A model generated the notes under the pieces. That model had not been told where the DNA came from and searched no databases. It was given only the letters and a program-made list of their open reading frames with translations. Made by a program: the position numbers and the translations under genes. This document shows, one piece after another, positions 35,675 to 44,093 of a stretch of DNA of 64,000 nt. The stretch's first letter is position 1, and the number at the start of each line of letters is the position of its first letter. The stretch comes from Rhodobacteraceae bacterium F11138 (GTDB lineage Bacteria; Pseudomonadota; Alphaproteobacteria; Rhodobacterales; Rhodobacteraceae), in contig JAEKDP010000010.1 of assembly GCA_016521575.1 (NCBI GenBank), forward strand, positions 62,001 to 126,000, in the 5' to 3' direction.

Positions 35675-37161
35675 TGAGCAAGTTGAACGAACTGGGACTG
35701 GCGGGCGCGCGTGACGCGTTGCGCAAGGGGGAAACAAGCGCGGTCGAACTGACGCAGGCCTGTCTGACGGCGATCGATGCGGCGGGCGAGCTGAACACTT
35801 TTGTGCACAAGACGCCCGAGATCGCGCTGGAGCGCGCGGCGGCAGCGGATGAACGTATCAAGGCGGGCGATGCTCCGGCGATGTGCGGCCTGCCGATCGG
35901 CATCAAGGATCTGTTTTGCACCAAAGGTGTCCCGTCGCAGGCCGGCAGCCGGATCCTGCAGGGGTTCCTGCCTGAATACGAATCCACCGTCAGTCAGAAT
36001 CTGGCCAATGCGGGCGCTGTGATGCTGGGCAAGCTGAACATGGATGAATTCGCCATGGGCAGTTCCAATGAAACCAGCACCTATGGCAATGCGATCAGCC
36101 CCTGGCGGCGTGACGATGATGATGCGGCGCTGACGCCGGGTGGCTCGTCAGGGGGGTCCGCTGCGGCTGTGGCGGCAGATCTGTGCCTGGCCGCGACCGG
36201 CACCGACACCGGCGGGTCAATCCGTCAGCCCGCCGCGTTTACCGGCACCGTGGGGATCAAGCCGACCTACGGGCGCTGCTCGCGCTGGGGTATTGTTGCC
36301 TTTGCCAGCTCGCTGGACCAGGCCGGGCCGATGACAAAATCGGTGCGTGACGCGGCAATCATGCTGCACGCGATGTGCGGGCATGACCCTTTGGATTCCA
36401 CATCCGCCGACCTGCCGGTGCCCGATTTCGAAGCAATGCTGACCGGCGACATCAAAGGCAAGAAGATCGGGATCCCGCGCGAATACCGCATGGATGGAAT
36501 GCCCGCCGAGATCGAAAAGCTGTGGGCCGATGGGACGGACATGCTGCGCGACGCGGGTGCCGAGATTGTCGATATCAGCCTGCCGCACACGAAATACGCG
36601 CTGCCCGCGTACTATGTGATCGCGCCGGCCGAGGCATCCAGCAACCTGGCGCGCTATGACGGGGTGCGCTATGGGCACCGCGCCACGCTGGCGCAGGGCG
36701 ACGGTATCACCGAAATGTATGAAAAGACCCGCGCCGAAGGCTTTGGCCCCGAGGTGCAGCGCCGGGTGATGATCGGCACCTATGTGTTGTCCGCCGGGTT
36801 CTATGACGCCTATTACAACCGCGCGCGCCGGGTTCGCACGCTGATCAAGAAGGATTTCGAGGATGTGTTCGCACAGGGGGTCGATGCCATTCTGACCCCG
36901 GCGACGCCCTCGGCGGCGTTTGATCTGGGCGAGATGACGGACGCGGACCCGGTGCAGATGTATCTGAACGATGTGTTCACCGTGACCGTGAACCTGGCCG
37001 GATTGCCGGGTATTTCGGTGCCTGCCGGGTTGGACAAGCAGGGGCTGCCGCTGGGGTTGCAGCTGATCGGGCGACCCTGGGAAGAGGGCGATCTGCTGAA
37101 CACCGCGTATGCTCTGGAATCAGCCGCCGGGTTCGTGGCCAAACCGCGCAAATGGTGGTAA
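35674..37161 (+). CDS. gatA: Asp-tRNA(Asn)/Glu-tRNA(Gln) amidotransferase subunit A
   Basis: A 495-residue amidase-signature enzyme releasing ammonia from glutamine for transamidation of mischarged tRNA. The Ser-cisSer-Lys triad is K78 ('PIGIKDLF'), S158 ('[14 protein letters not shown]') and S182 ('[14 protein letters not shown]'). Start is ATG 35674, coupled to gatC; a GTG one codon earlier is possible. gatB, the tRNA-binding subunit, is not in the window, so the operon is only gatCA. Confidence 0.97.
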   Translation: MSKLNELGLAGARDALRKGETSAVELTQACLTAIDAAGELNTFVHKTPEIALERAAAADERIKAGDAPAMCGLPIGIKDLFCTKGVPSQAGSRILQGFLPEYESTVSQNLANAGAVMLGKLNMDEFAMGSSNETSTYGNAISPWRRDDDDAALTPGGSSGGSAAAVAADLCLAATGTDTGGSIRQPAAFTGTVGIKPTYGRCSRWGIVAFASSLDQAGPMTKSVRDAAIMLHAMCGHDPLDSTSADLPVPDFEAMLTGDIKGKKIGIPREYRMDGMPAEIEKLWADGTDMLRDAGAEIVDISLPHTKYALPAYYVIAPAEASSNLARYDGVRYGHRATLAQGDGITEMYEKTRAEGFGPEVQRRVMIGTYVLSAGFYDAYYNRARRVRTLIKKDFEDVFAQGVDAILTPATPSAAFDLGEMTDADPVQMYLNDVFTVTVNLAGLPGISVPAGLDKQGLPLGLQLIGRPWEEGDLLNTAYALESAAGFVAKPRKWW

Positions 37162-37199
37162 TCCGCAGGTCCGCACGATGGTAAGGACAGGATGAACAG

Positions 37200-37970
37200 A
37201 TGCAGAAACAGAACCGGCTGATCCTTGCGCTGGGGGGCGGACTGATCCTGTTGGCGGGTTGTGCGCCGACCTCGCCCGAACCTGCGGCGGGGGTTGGTTT
37301 CGGCTCGCAGGCCGGTGCCATGCAGGCCCGCGAACTGGAATTGGCGGGTGGGATGGCCACGACCGAGCGGCTGGCTCCGCCACAAGCTCTGTCCAGCGAG
37401 GTGCTGACCCCGGCCACGGCGCCCGGTGAACCGATGCGCACAGTCGCCAGTTCCACCATGGCCCAAAGCGCGGCGACACCGGTTCGGGCCGCGGATGGCG
37501 GGGATATCGCGGCGCAGACGGCTGCCGCGCTGGCCGCCACGGCACCCGGCACATCGACTGGCGCTGTCACGGCCCCGTCGGGTCTGTCGGCGGAAAACGA
37601 TTTCGGGGCGGTGTCCGGCAGCCGGACAATCGAGGGCGACGCCCAGCGAATTGCCATCAACCGTGAGCAATATCAGGTCATCGAACCGACGGCGTTGCCG
37701 GAACGCACCGATACCGGCCAACCCAATATCGTCAGCTATGCCTTGTCCAGTTCGCATCCGCGCGGCACGCGCGTCTATAGCCGCAGCGGCTCGAACCTGA
37801 TTGCCAAGGCCGAACGGAACTGTGCCGCCTTTGGGTCTTCGGACCAGGCGCAGTCCGAATTCCTGGCCAAAGGCGGGCCCCAGCGCGACCGCGCCGGGCT
37901 GGATCCCGATGGCGATGGCTATGCCTGTGGCTGGGATCCGGCACCCTTCCGTCGCGCCGTGGACAACTGA
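37200..37970 (+). CDS. Lipoprotein with excalibur-like calcium-binding domain
   Basis: A 256-residue predicted lipoprotein: lipobox 'LILLAGC' with lipidated C21. A long Ala/Thr/Pro-rich region (about 25-160) is followed by an excalibur-type domain at about 207-253 ('NCAAFGSSDQAQSEFLAKGGPQRDRAGLDPDGDGYACGWDPAPF'). 'DPDGDGYACGW' is the EF-hand-like calcium loop, with paired cysteines. Function unknown; probably anchored in the outer membrane. The AmpD-like gene follows after four bases and may be translationally coupled. Confidence 0.8.
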   Translation: MQKQNRLILALGGGLILLAGCAPTSPEPAAGVGFGSQAGAMQARELELAGGMATTERLAPPQALSSEVLTPATAPGEPMRTVASSTMAQSAATPVRAADGGDIAAQTAAALAATAPGTSTGAVTAPSGLSAENDFGAVSGSRTIEGDAQRIAINREQYQVIEPTALPERTDTGQPNIVSYALSSSHPRGTRVYSRSGSNLIAKAERNCAAFGSSDQAQSEFLAKGGPQRDRAGLDPDGDGYACGWDPAPFRRAVDN

Positions 37971-37974
37971 ACCC

Positions 37975-38643
37975 TTGCCGGTCTGGCATCCGTCGCCAAA
38001 TTTCGGACCGCGTCGCGATGGGCTGACCCCCGACCTGGTGGTCCTGCATTTCACCGCCATGCGCAGCGCCGCTGAGGCGTTGCACCGGCTGTGTGATCCC
38101 GTGTCCGAAGTGTCGGCGCATTATCTGATCGGGGGCGATGGCGCGGTCTGGCAGATGGTCGACGAAGAGATGCGGGCCTGGCATGCCGGGGCAGGCGAAT
38201 GGCTGGGGCGCGGCGATGTCAACTCGCGCTCGATCGGGATCGAGCTGGACAATCGCGGGTCCCACCCGTTTTCCCAGCCGCAGATGTGCGCCCTGGAACG
38301 GCTGCTGTCCGACATCATGGCCCGGCGTTCCATTCAGCCACAGGGGGTTATCGGTCATTCGGACATGGCACCGTCGCGCAAATTCGACCCCGGCCCACGG
38401 TTTGACTGGCGCCGGCTGGCACGGCAGGGCATGGCGGTCTGGCCCGAGGCGGGACAGCCGGGCGATTTTGGCGCGGATGCGGCGCGGTTCGGCTATCCGG
38501 TCAACGACATGGGGGCCATCCTGTCGGCGTTTCGCGCGCGCTTTCGGCCGCAGGCCCAGGGGCCGCTGGATGATGACGACCGGGCGATGATGGCCGATCT
38601 GGCGATGCGCTTTGGCGTTGACCGGATCGCTCCGACCTCCTAA
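37975..38643 (+). CDS. AmpD-like N-acetylmuramoyl-L-alanine amidase
   Basis: A 222-residue zinc amidase (Amidase_2). Metal and catalytic motifs include 'LVVLHFTAM' (zinc His), 'SAHYLIGGDGAVWQMVDEEMRAWHAG', 'NSRSIGIELDNRG' and 'GVIGHSDMAPSRKFDPGPRFDW' (second His and Asp). No signal peptide, so probably cytoplasmic cleavage of 1,6-anhydro-muropeptides in cell-wall recycling. The start is placed at TTG 37975 ('MPVWHPSPNFGPRRDG'); no good ATG exists nearby, and the upstream frame lies in the lipoprotein gene. rnpB follows 9 bases later. Confidence 0.85.
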   Translation: MPVWHPSPNFGPRRDGLTPDLVVLHFTAMRSAAEALHRLCDPVSEVSAHYLIGGDGAVWQMVDEEMRAWHAGAGEWLGRGDVNSRSIGIELDNRGSHPFSQPQMCALERLLSDIMARRSIQPQGVIGHSDMAPSRKFDPGPRFDWRRLARQGMAVWPEAGQPGDFGADAARFGYPVNDMGAILSAFRARFRPQAQGPLDDDDRAMMADLAMRFGVDRIAPTS

Positions 38644-38652
38644 GTCGTCGGG

Positions 38653-39073
38653 GCGCGGAGGGCCGGATGGCCGCTGGTGCCGCAAAGCACGAGAGGAAAG
38701 TCCGGACTCCACAAGGCAACGGTGCCGGGTAACGCCCGGGCAGGGCAACCTGACGGAAAGCGCCACAGAAAACAAACCGCCCCGCCGCGACCATAGGGTG
38801 ACCTTTGGCGAAACGGGGTCAGGGTGAAACGGTGGGGTAAGAGCCCACCGCGTCGCTGGCAACAGGGACGGCACGGCAAGCCCCACCGGGAGCAATGCCA
38901 AATAGGACCCCCGCGCGGGCATGGTCCCGGCAACGGGAAACCGCCGCTAGGTACGCATTGGCCGAGAGGGGTCGGGTTGGCAGCTGGACGCGCATGGCAA
39001 CATGCGCGCTAGAGGAATGGTCATCGACGGGGGCAAACCCCTGAACAGAATCCGGCTTACAGGCCCTCCGCGC
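38653..39073 (+). ncRNA. rnpB: RNase P RNA (class A)
   Basis: The catalytic RNA of RNase P, which trims tRNA 5' ends. The ends pair over 12 bases: GCGCGGAGGGCC (38653-38664) with GGCCCTCCGCGC (39062-39073). Universal blocks are visible: GAGGAAAGTCCGGACTCC at about 38691, ACAGAAAACA at about 38764, GGTAAGAGCCCACCG at about 38834, and the 3' block CGACGGGGGC...ACAGAATCCGGCTTAC at about 39025. Alphaproteobacterial type A. Boundaries may be off by a few bases. Confidence 0.95.
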
Positions 39074-39109
39074 ATTCACGGCCGCCTGCCGATGTCGAGC
39101 TGATACCGA

Positions 39110-39238
39110 TTATTGCTGTGTCAGGGCCGATTGCCGTGTGTCCGTGGTGCCGCCCGACAGGGCGATCTGGGACGTCGCCAGAACGACGGCGCAGAGAATG
39201 ATGGCAATGGCAAAGGCCGGAACATGCAAGCCGCGCAT
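39110..39238 (-). CDS. Possible 42-residue membrane or secreted peptide
   Basis: A short frame starting at ATG 39238 with GGAG seven bases upstream, ending TAA. The peptide is 'MRGLHVPAFAIAIILCAVV' followed by 'LATSQIALSGGTTDTRQSALTQQ': one hydrophobic segment, then a polar tail. It could be a small single-pass protein. No homologue known to me; the ribosome site and hydrophobic pattern are the only support. Convergent with rnpB. Confidence 0.42.
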   Translation of the reverse strand: MRGLHVPAFAIAIILCAVVLATSQIALSGGTTDTRQSALTQQ

Positions 39239-39373
39239 GGGGAAACTCCAAATCACTAATTAAAATCACGTCTCGAAATACTGCCCCTGTGTATCCCGAC
39301 AATGTCAATCTGTAAAGAATTCGCCTTAAAGCTGTTGGATTGGGTGCAAAATGGCTGCAATGGCAAATCCTCT

Positions 39374-39402
39374 GTTGACTCGGCCCATTGCGCGGGTAAA
39401 AG
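39374..39402 (+). promoter_or_regulatory. Candidate sigma-70 promoter of rpmG
   Basis: TTGACT (39374-39379) and TAAAAG (39397-39402) are 17 bases apart and 70 bases before the rpmG ATG. The -35 box matches well and the -10 box only partly. Confidence 0.35.
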
Positions 39403-39471
39403 CGCAGCTTCATACGAATACGTCGAAAGGGGCCCCGGCGGGCGATTTCCTTTCGTTGCAGGAGAGAGACC

Positions 39472-39639
39472 ATGGCGAAGCCGACCACAATCAAGATCCG
39501 CCTGAACTCGACCGCAGGCACCGGCCATTTCTATGTGACCAAGAAAAACGCACGCACCATGACTGAAAAGATGGTGGTTCGCAAATATGACCCGGTGGTT
39601 CGCAAGCATGTCGAATACAAGGAAGGCAAGATCAAGTAA
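39472..39639 (+). CDS. rpmG: 50S ribosomal protein L33
   Basis: A 55-residue ribosomal protein of the large subunit near the E site. The sequence '[20 protein letters not shown]' then '[20 protein letters not shown]' and '[15 protein letters not shown]' is the zinc-free, C-minus form common in alphaproteobacteria. GGAGAGAG lies 4-11 bases upstream. Monocistronic, with a candidate promoter before and an intrinsic terminator after. Confidence 0.97.
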   Translation: MAKPTTIKIRLNSTAGTGHFYVTKKNARTMTEKMVVRKYDPVVRKHVEYKEGKIK

Positions 39640-39666
39640 TCTTGCCGGACCGGATCGAACGATAAG

Positions 39667-39692
39667 GGGTCACGCTGTTGCGTGGCCCTTTT
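39667..39692 (+). terminator. Intrinsic terminator of rpmG
   Basis: GGGTCACGC (39667-39675) pairs with GCGTGGCCC (39680-39688) through a TGTT loop, with one G-T pair, followed by TTTT. It lies 28 bases after the rpmG stop. Confidence 0.82.
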
Positions 39693-39771
39693 CGTCGTGG
39701 GTGGTGTTCGCAGATTAACCGAACGTCAAGGTTTGCCGGATACCCACGATTATAGTCAAATCGAGGGGATC

Positions 39772-39957
39772 ATGAGTGTCAGGATTGTCATAGCATGTGC
39801 CGTCACCCTGATTGCCGCCGGGTGTGAACGCGACCGAGGCGTCGGATTCACCGGCATCGGAACGGCGCAATCCCTGCAGTCGGCCTATGCGCTGGATTTC
39901 AAGGGGCTGGCCTTTGTCGCGCGTGAAACAGCCGAAAGCATGAACGCCGACCGCTGA
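39772..39957 (+). CDS. Small lipoprotein, 61 residues
   Basis: A predicted lipoprotein starting 'MSVRIVIACAVTLIAAGCERDRGVGF' with a lipobox 'LIAAGC', lipidated cysteine at about 18. The mature part is only about 44 residues ('GIGTAQSLQSAYALDFKGLAFVARETAESMNADR'). ATG 39772 has GAGGGG very close (3-8 bases). Function unknown. It precedes a 332-base regulatory gap before pccB. Confidence 0.62.
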   Translation: MSVRIVIACAVTLIAAGCERDRGVGFTGIGTAQSLQSAYALDFKGLAFVARETAESMNADR

Positions 39958-40289
39958 ACCCCACGGGCGGGCGCACTTGCGTCGATTGCCTGCGTGATAG
40001 GGTCGCGCGATGCGCGGCCGGGCACTGGCCAGACACATCGTCACAATCAATCCGTCTATCCGGCCCGTCCCGCCGCCGAAAGGGGGCTTTGGTTTCTGGC
40101 GCGTGGCGTCGGGCCAGCTGCATGCCTCTGGCCGCTTGTCTGATCTGACGGTAGGGCGTGCGGCGAAGTTAGCAGATTTGCAGTTATCGGGATTTCAAAT
40201 TTGAGTAATTTGCAAATATTCCGGATTTCGCTTTGGTGACGCGGTGATGCCCTGTAGAGTTGCGCAAAATCTCGAGGGAGACCTGCACA
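39958..40289. other. Intergenic stretch upstream of pccB
   Basis: 332 bases without a gene. The right third is AT-rich and holds the acyl-CoA-responsive operator candidate described separately; CGAGGGAGA at 40272-40280 is the pccB ribosome site. The left two thirds show nothing recognised. Confidence 0.5.
40177..40216 (+). promoter_or_regulatory. Candidate PccR/ScfR-type operator of pccB
   Basis: A perfect TTTGCAAA lies at 40209-40216, a related TTTGCAGT at 40177-40184 and a palindromic CAAATTTG at 40196-40203. In Rhodobacter sphaeroides the ScfR-family regulator PccR binds paired TTTGCAAA boxes upstream of pccB. Here only one box is perfect, so the exact dimer site is uncertain. Confidence 0.6.
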
Positions 40290-41822
40290 ATGAAAGACAT
40301 CCTTGCCGAACTGGAAAACCGCCGGGCCGATGCGCGGCTGGGCGGGGGGCAAAAACGCATTGATGCCCAGCACGCGCGCGGCAAGCTGACGGCACGCGAA
40401 CGGATCGACTTGTTGCTGGATGACGGCAGCTTTGAGGAATTCGACATGTTTGTGGCGCATCGCTGCACCGATTTCGGCATGGAAAAACAGCGCCCCTATG
40501 GCGATGGTGTGGTGACCGGATGGGGCACGATCAATGGTCGTCTGGTTTATGTGTTCAGTCAGGATTTCACCGTGTTCGGGGGCTCGTTGTCTGAAACCCA
40601 CGCCCAGAAGATCTGCAAGATCATGGATATGGCGATGCAGAACGGGGCGCCGGTGATCGGCATCAACGATTCCGGTGGTGCGCGCATCCAGGAAGGTGTC
40701 GCCAGCCTGGCCGGCTATGCCGAGGTGTTCCAGCGCAACATCATGGCCTCGGGGGTCATTCCGCAGATCAGCGTGATCATGGGACCTTGTGCGGGGGGCG
40801 CGGTGTACAGCCCTGCGATGACCGACTTCATTTTCATGGTGAAGGACAGTTCCTATATGTTCGTGACCGGGCCGGACGTGGTCAAGACGGTCACGAATGA
40901 GGTCGTGACCGCCGAGGAACTGGGCGGCGCATCAACGCATACGCGCAAATCATCGGTGGCCGACGGGGCATTCGAGAACGACGTCGAGGCCCTGGCCGAG
41001 GTGCGGCGTCTGGTCGATTTTCTGCCGCTGAACAATCGCGACAAGGCGCCGGTGCGGCCCTTCTTTGATGAACCCGGACGGATCGAGAATTCGCTGGACA
41101 CCTTGATCCCGGAAAATGCCAATACGCCCTATGACATGAAAGAGCTGATCACCAAGGTTGCGGATGAGGGCGATTTTTATGAAATCCAGGAAGATTTCGC
41201 CAAGAACATCGTCACCGGGTTCATTCGTCTCGAAGGGCAGACCGTGGGCGTGGTGGCGAATCAGCCGATGGTTCTGGCGGGCTGTCTGGACATCGACAGT
41301 TCGCGCAAGGCGGCGCGTTTCGTGCGTTTTTGCGATGCGTTCGAGATCCCGATCCTGACTTTCGTCGATGTGCCCGGCTTCCTGCCCGGAACCGGCCAGG
41401 AATACGGCGGCGTGATCAAGCACGGGGCCAAGCTGTTGTTTGCCTATGGCGAGGCGACGGTGCCCAAGGTTACGGTGATCACCCGCAAGGCCTATGGCGG
41501 GGCCTATGACGTGATGGCGTCCAAGCATCTGCGGGGCGATTTCAACTATGCCTGGCCGACAGCGGAGATCGCGGTGATGGGGGCCAAGGGCGCGACTGAA
41601 ATCATCCACCGTGCGGATCTGGGTGATGCCGACAAGATCGCGGCCCATACCAAGGATTACGAGGACAGGTTCGCCAATCCGTTCGTGGCCGCCGAGCGGG
41701 GTTTCATCGACGAGGTGATCATGCCGCAGAGCACCCGCAAACGGGTCAGCCGTGCCTTTGCCAGCCTGCGCAACAAGGCAGTGCAGAACCCGTGGAAAAA
41801 GCACGACAACATTCCGCTGTGA
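40290..41822 (+). CDS. pccB: Propionyl-CoA carboxylase beta (carboxyltransferase) subunit
   Basis: A 510-residue crotonase-fold carboxyltransferase that moves CO2 from PccA-biotin to propionyl-CoA, giving methylmalonyl-CoA. Family blocks: '[38 protein letters not shown]', '[38 protein letters not shown]', the acyl-CoA oxyanion region '[23 protein letters not shown]', '[13 protein letters not shown]', and '[50 protein letters not shown]'. ATG 40290 with GAGGGAG. pccA lies 2.3 kb away after four small genes. Confidence 0.97.
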   Translation: MKDILAELENRRADARLGGGQKRIDAQHARGKLTARERIDLLLDDGSFEEFDMFVAHRCTDFGMEKQRPYGDGVVTGWGTINGRLVYVFSQDFTVFGGSLSETHAQKICKIMDMAMQNGAPVIGINDSGGARIQEGVASLAGYAEVFQRNIMASGVIPQISVIMGPCAGGAVYSPAMTDFIFMVKDSSYMFVTGPDVVKTVTNEVVTAEELGGASTHTRKSSVADGAFENDVEALAEVRRLVDFLPLNNRDKAPVRPFFDEPGRIENSLDTLIPENANTPYDMKELITKVADEGDFYEIQEDFAKNIVTGFIRLEGQTVGVVANQPMVLAGCLDIDSSRKAARFVRFCDAFEIPILTFVDVPGFLPGTGQEYGGVIKHGAKLLFAYGEATVPKVTVITRKAYGGAYDVMASKHLRGDFNYAWPTAEIAVMGAKGATEIIHRADLGDADKIAAHTKDYEDRFANPFVAAERGFIDEVIMPQSTRKRVSRAFASLRNKAVQNPWKKHDNIPL

Positions 41823-41856
41823 CGGTGGCTGTTGCGCAATCCGGAGCGTGAGCGAG

Positions 41857-42318
41857 ATGATCTGCTTCCCGACCAGCGAACGAGTGTTCCCATGCCGGCG
41901 CAGAATGGCCCGGACGGTGATCCCTGTGATGGCCGCCGGGGCAATCAGCCTTGCGCTGACCACGTCAGGGCTGGCGGCAGGGCAGGGGATCGAGGTGCCA
42001 TCGGGGCAAGATATCGCGCTGAACGAGGTTCTGATCGACCGCCAATCGGGCGAGACATGGGTGCGGTTTCGCTTTGTCGCCCCGCAGATCGCGCGCCAGA
42101 CGGGCACGGTGAAATATACCCAGGCGGCGGGGGACATGGACCATCTGTGCCAGACGCTGGTGCTGCCCTATCTGGCCGACTATGAGCTGTCCGCGAATCG
42201 GGTCGTGATCTCTCTGTCCGACCGGACGGTGCCCTTCGGAGTCGCCGATTCGGAAGCAACGCAGTTTTTTGAAACCTACCGTCCCGAAGACGCGGGCTGC
42301 ATCTGGGAGGAATATTGA
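41857..42318 (+). CDS. Exported DUF6497-like protein
   Basis: A 153-residue protein with a signal-like segment ('RTVIPVMAAGAISLALTTSGLA'). The mature part has 'IEVPSGQDIALNEVLIDRQSGETWVRFRFVAPQIA', one cysteine in 'MDHLCQTLVLPYL' and 'DAGCIWEEY' at the end, which could form a disulfide. I recognise it as similar to DUF6497 proteins seen next to pccB in Rhodobacteraceae; function unknown. Start at ATG 41857 (GGAG 11 bases upstream) gives a long basic N-region; ATG 41905 fits a normal signal peptide better. Confidence 0.68.
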   Translation: MICFPTSERVFPCRRRMARTVIPVMAAGAISLALTTSGLAAGQGIEVPSGQDIALNEVLIDRQSGETWVRFRFVAPQIARQTGTVKYTQAAGDMDHLCQTLVLPYLADYELSANRVVISLSDRTVPFGVADSEATQFFETYRPEDAGCIWEEY

Positions 42319-42532
42319 TGCAACCACAAGATATTGCGATGCCCGGAGTGACCACGGAACCGAGTGCTGCCAAGGTGCCACAAGCTGTCCCTGTGGCTGG
42401 AAAAAGATGTTCCCGTGCCGTGTTTTCAGCTATGCTCAGACAAGGCCGCAGCCAAGCGGCCCCCACCCCCAACGAGGGGCCGCAAGGCGATCATCGCCTT
42501 GTTGGACGTAGTGGAGCAGTCAGGAGATTCGG

Positions 42533-42673
42533 ATGTCAAAGTGCATCTCGCGACTGGCATTGGGGGGCATGTTGTTCGCCCTTGCCGCCTGTGAAATGTC
42601 GACACAGGAAGAATACGTCATTGCTGAACCCGAACCGATTTCGGTGGCGCGCAGCTACACCGGAAAGTTCTGA
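42533..42673 (+). CDS. 46-residue lipoprotein
   Basis: A tiny lipoprotein starting 'MSKCISRLALGGMLFALAAC', lipobox L-A-A-C with lipidated C20, then 26 residues 'EMSTQEEYVIAEPEPISVAR' and 'SYTGKF'. ATG 42533 has GGAG seven bases upstream. It overlaps no other gene I accept. Role unknown; it joins the other envelope genes between pccB and pccA. Confidence 0.62.
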   Translation: MSKCISRLALGGMLFALAACEMSTQEEYVIAEPEPISVARSYTGKF

Positions 42674-42745
42674 CACGACCGTCGCAGGGCCGGTCACCGT
42701 TCGGCCGGCCCCGCAGCTTTTCCCCGGCGCAAAGGGGAAACCGGC

Positions 42746-43102
42746 ATGTTGAAACACCGTGGTTTTCCCGGGCGCCTGCCGGGCACCGATTATCAGTTCA
42801 CAATTCGAAGACCCAACCCCAAGGGGGTAACGCCGCTGACCCGCCGCGAACGCTATGCGGACCGCAAACCGGCTGACCGGCGCGCGGACGCCGGGTTCAT
42901 GGCCGCGTTGTGGGAACATTTCGGGGACGCACCATTTGAGCGCGGCAATCTGGACGCCGGACGCCTAAGCTGGCTGTTCGAACGCGAGGTCATCGCAGCA
43001 GAGGATCCGTTCGATCACGCCAGTTACGAATCGCTACTGGTCATCGACGTCGCCACGGCACAAAACAGTTTTCCTGATATTTTCTCCGGGCGGTCGGCAT
43101 GA
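42746..43102 (+). CDS. Hypothetical protein, 118 residues
   Basis: Hydrophilic protein, no signal or membrane segment: 'MLKHRGFPGRLPGTDYQFTIRRPNPKGVTPLTRRERYADRKPADRRADAGFMAALWEHFGDAPFERG'. Arg/Asp-rich. No family recognised. The start has only a weak G-rich site upstream. It lies between small lipoprotein genes inside the pcc region. Confidence 0.6.
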   Translation: MLKHRGFPGRLPGTDYQFTIRRPNPKGVTPLTRRERYADRKPADRRADAGFMAALWEHFGDAPFERGNLDAGRLSWLFEREVIAAEDPFDHASYESLLVIDVATAQNSFPDIFSGRSA

Positions 43103-43460
43103 AAATGCGGAAAATGGTTAATTATCGGCAAAAATCAGCCCAAAGTTACGCTAGGTCAAACGCGCACTTGGAGAATTGTTTCAATTGTGACACCGTCATG
43201 GTTGTAGGCGGCGCATCTTTCCCTTCCATTCCATCCAATCCTGCGCCGTTTACAGACTATCTATTCCGTACCCCTTCCCTGAGCGGGCAGGTTGTTGCCA
43301 CTGGCAATGGCCTGTCCGTCTCTTTCGTGACCGATCGGAAAGCCGGGCATCGGCAGGGTTTGGCCGATCATATGCGGTGCCGTGAATTTGTATTGCCTGG
43401 TTCGCGATTCAGACGGCATTTGGCGGCGCAAGCCACCAAAACACCAGAAGGAGGGGCAGA
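43103..43460. other. Intergenic stretch before the tandem lipoprotein genes
   Basis: 358 bases. Contains an inverted repeat AATTG-TTT-CAATT (43174-43186) in an AT-rich region that could be an operator or promoter, and GGAGGGG just before 43461. A frame runs across it but continues as an overlapping shadow through the next two genes, so no gene is called. Confidence 0.45.
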
Positions 43461-43667
43461 ATGCGAGCGGTATCACTTTGGATTTCATTGGTCTGTTGCG
43501 GGGGGCTTGTCGCCTGCGGTGACAGCACCGGAGAGCAGGCGCTTTACGGCGCGGGCGCGGGGTTCCTTGGCGCGGCGGTGCTGGACGGCAATGTCGTTGG
43601 CGGGGCCGCGGCCGGTGCGGCGGCGAATATCCTGTATTGCGATCTCAACCCCGGAAACTGCAACTAG
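43461..43667 (+). CDS. Small glycine-rich lipoprotein, copy 1
   Basis: A 68-residue lipoprotein with lipobox 'LVAC' (C19) and a glycine-zipper-like core 'ALYGAGAGFLGAAVLDGNVVGGAAAGAAANILYC'. AGAAGGAGGGG lies upstream of ATG 43461. It is a paralogue of the next gene, with the same length, the same 'GEQAL.GAGAG..' start of the core and an identical 'ANILYC' near the end. Function unknown. Confidence 0.75.
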   Translation: MRAVSLWISLVCCGGLVACGDSTGEQALYGAGAGFLGAAVLDGNVVGGAAAGAAANILYCDLNPGNCN

Positions 43668-43760
43668 GCCGCATCACCCATGCGGCAAGGCCGCAGGGAA
43701 CTATTCCTGCGGCACATGCGTTCTTTCTTCGATTGCCCTACCCAGGAAAGGAAATCGGAG

Positions 43761-43967
43761 ATGCGACACCTATTCAGAACAACGGCCGTTCTTGCCTTGC
43801 TGGGCGGATTGGCGGCCTGTGGCGACACGATGGGCGAACAGGCTCTGCTGGGTGCCGGGGCCGGGGCGGGTACCGCCGCAGTCGTCAATGGCAATATCGT
43901 GGGCGGCGCCGCGTTGGGCGCGGGCGCCAATATCCTGTATTGCCAGGAAAACCCCGGCAAATGTTGA
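43761..43967 (+). CDS. Small glycine-rich lipoprotein, copy 2
   Basis: A 68-residue lipoprotein with lipobox 'LAAC' (C20) and the core 'GEQALLGAGAGAGTAAVVNGNIVGGAALGAGANILYCQENPGKC'. GGAAAGG...GGAG lies upstream of ATG 43761. Tandem duplicate of the 43461 gene, 93 bases away. Glycine-zipper lipoproteins often sit in or under the outer membrane; a specific role here is not known. Followed by a strong terminator before pccA. Confidence 0.78.
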   Translation: MRHLFRTTAVLALLGGLAACGDTMGEQALLGAGAGAGTAAVVNGNIVGGAALGAGANILYCQENPGKC

Positions 43968-44023
43968 CCCTGCCTTTGCGACCTTAACCCGGGGTTCGGA
44001 CCCCTTTAGCCACATGAATACGA

Positions 44024-44059
44024 AAGCCGCGCGCGGGATGGGTCCTGCGGGCGGCTTTT
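44024..44059 (+). terminator. Intrinsic terminator before pccA
   Basis: AAGCCGC (44024-44030) pairs with GCGGCTT (44051-44057) and CGCGGGA with TCCTGCG across one mismatch, loop TGGG, followed by TTTT. It ends the lipoprotein transcript, so pccA at 44094 must be read from a nearby promoter or by read-through. Confidence 0.78.
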
Positions 44060-44093
44060 GGCGTTCTTTCCTTTTCAATACCGAGGATATCCA

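Noticed and set aside
42315-42752. 144-residue frame directly after the DUF6497-like gene with a GGAGG upstream
   Set aside because: Cys/Arg/Pro-rich composition, no homology, and it overlaps the better supported 46-residue lipoprotein.
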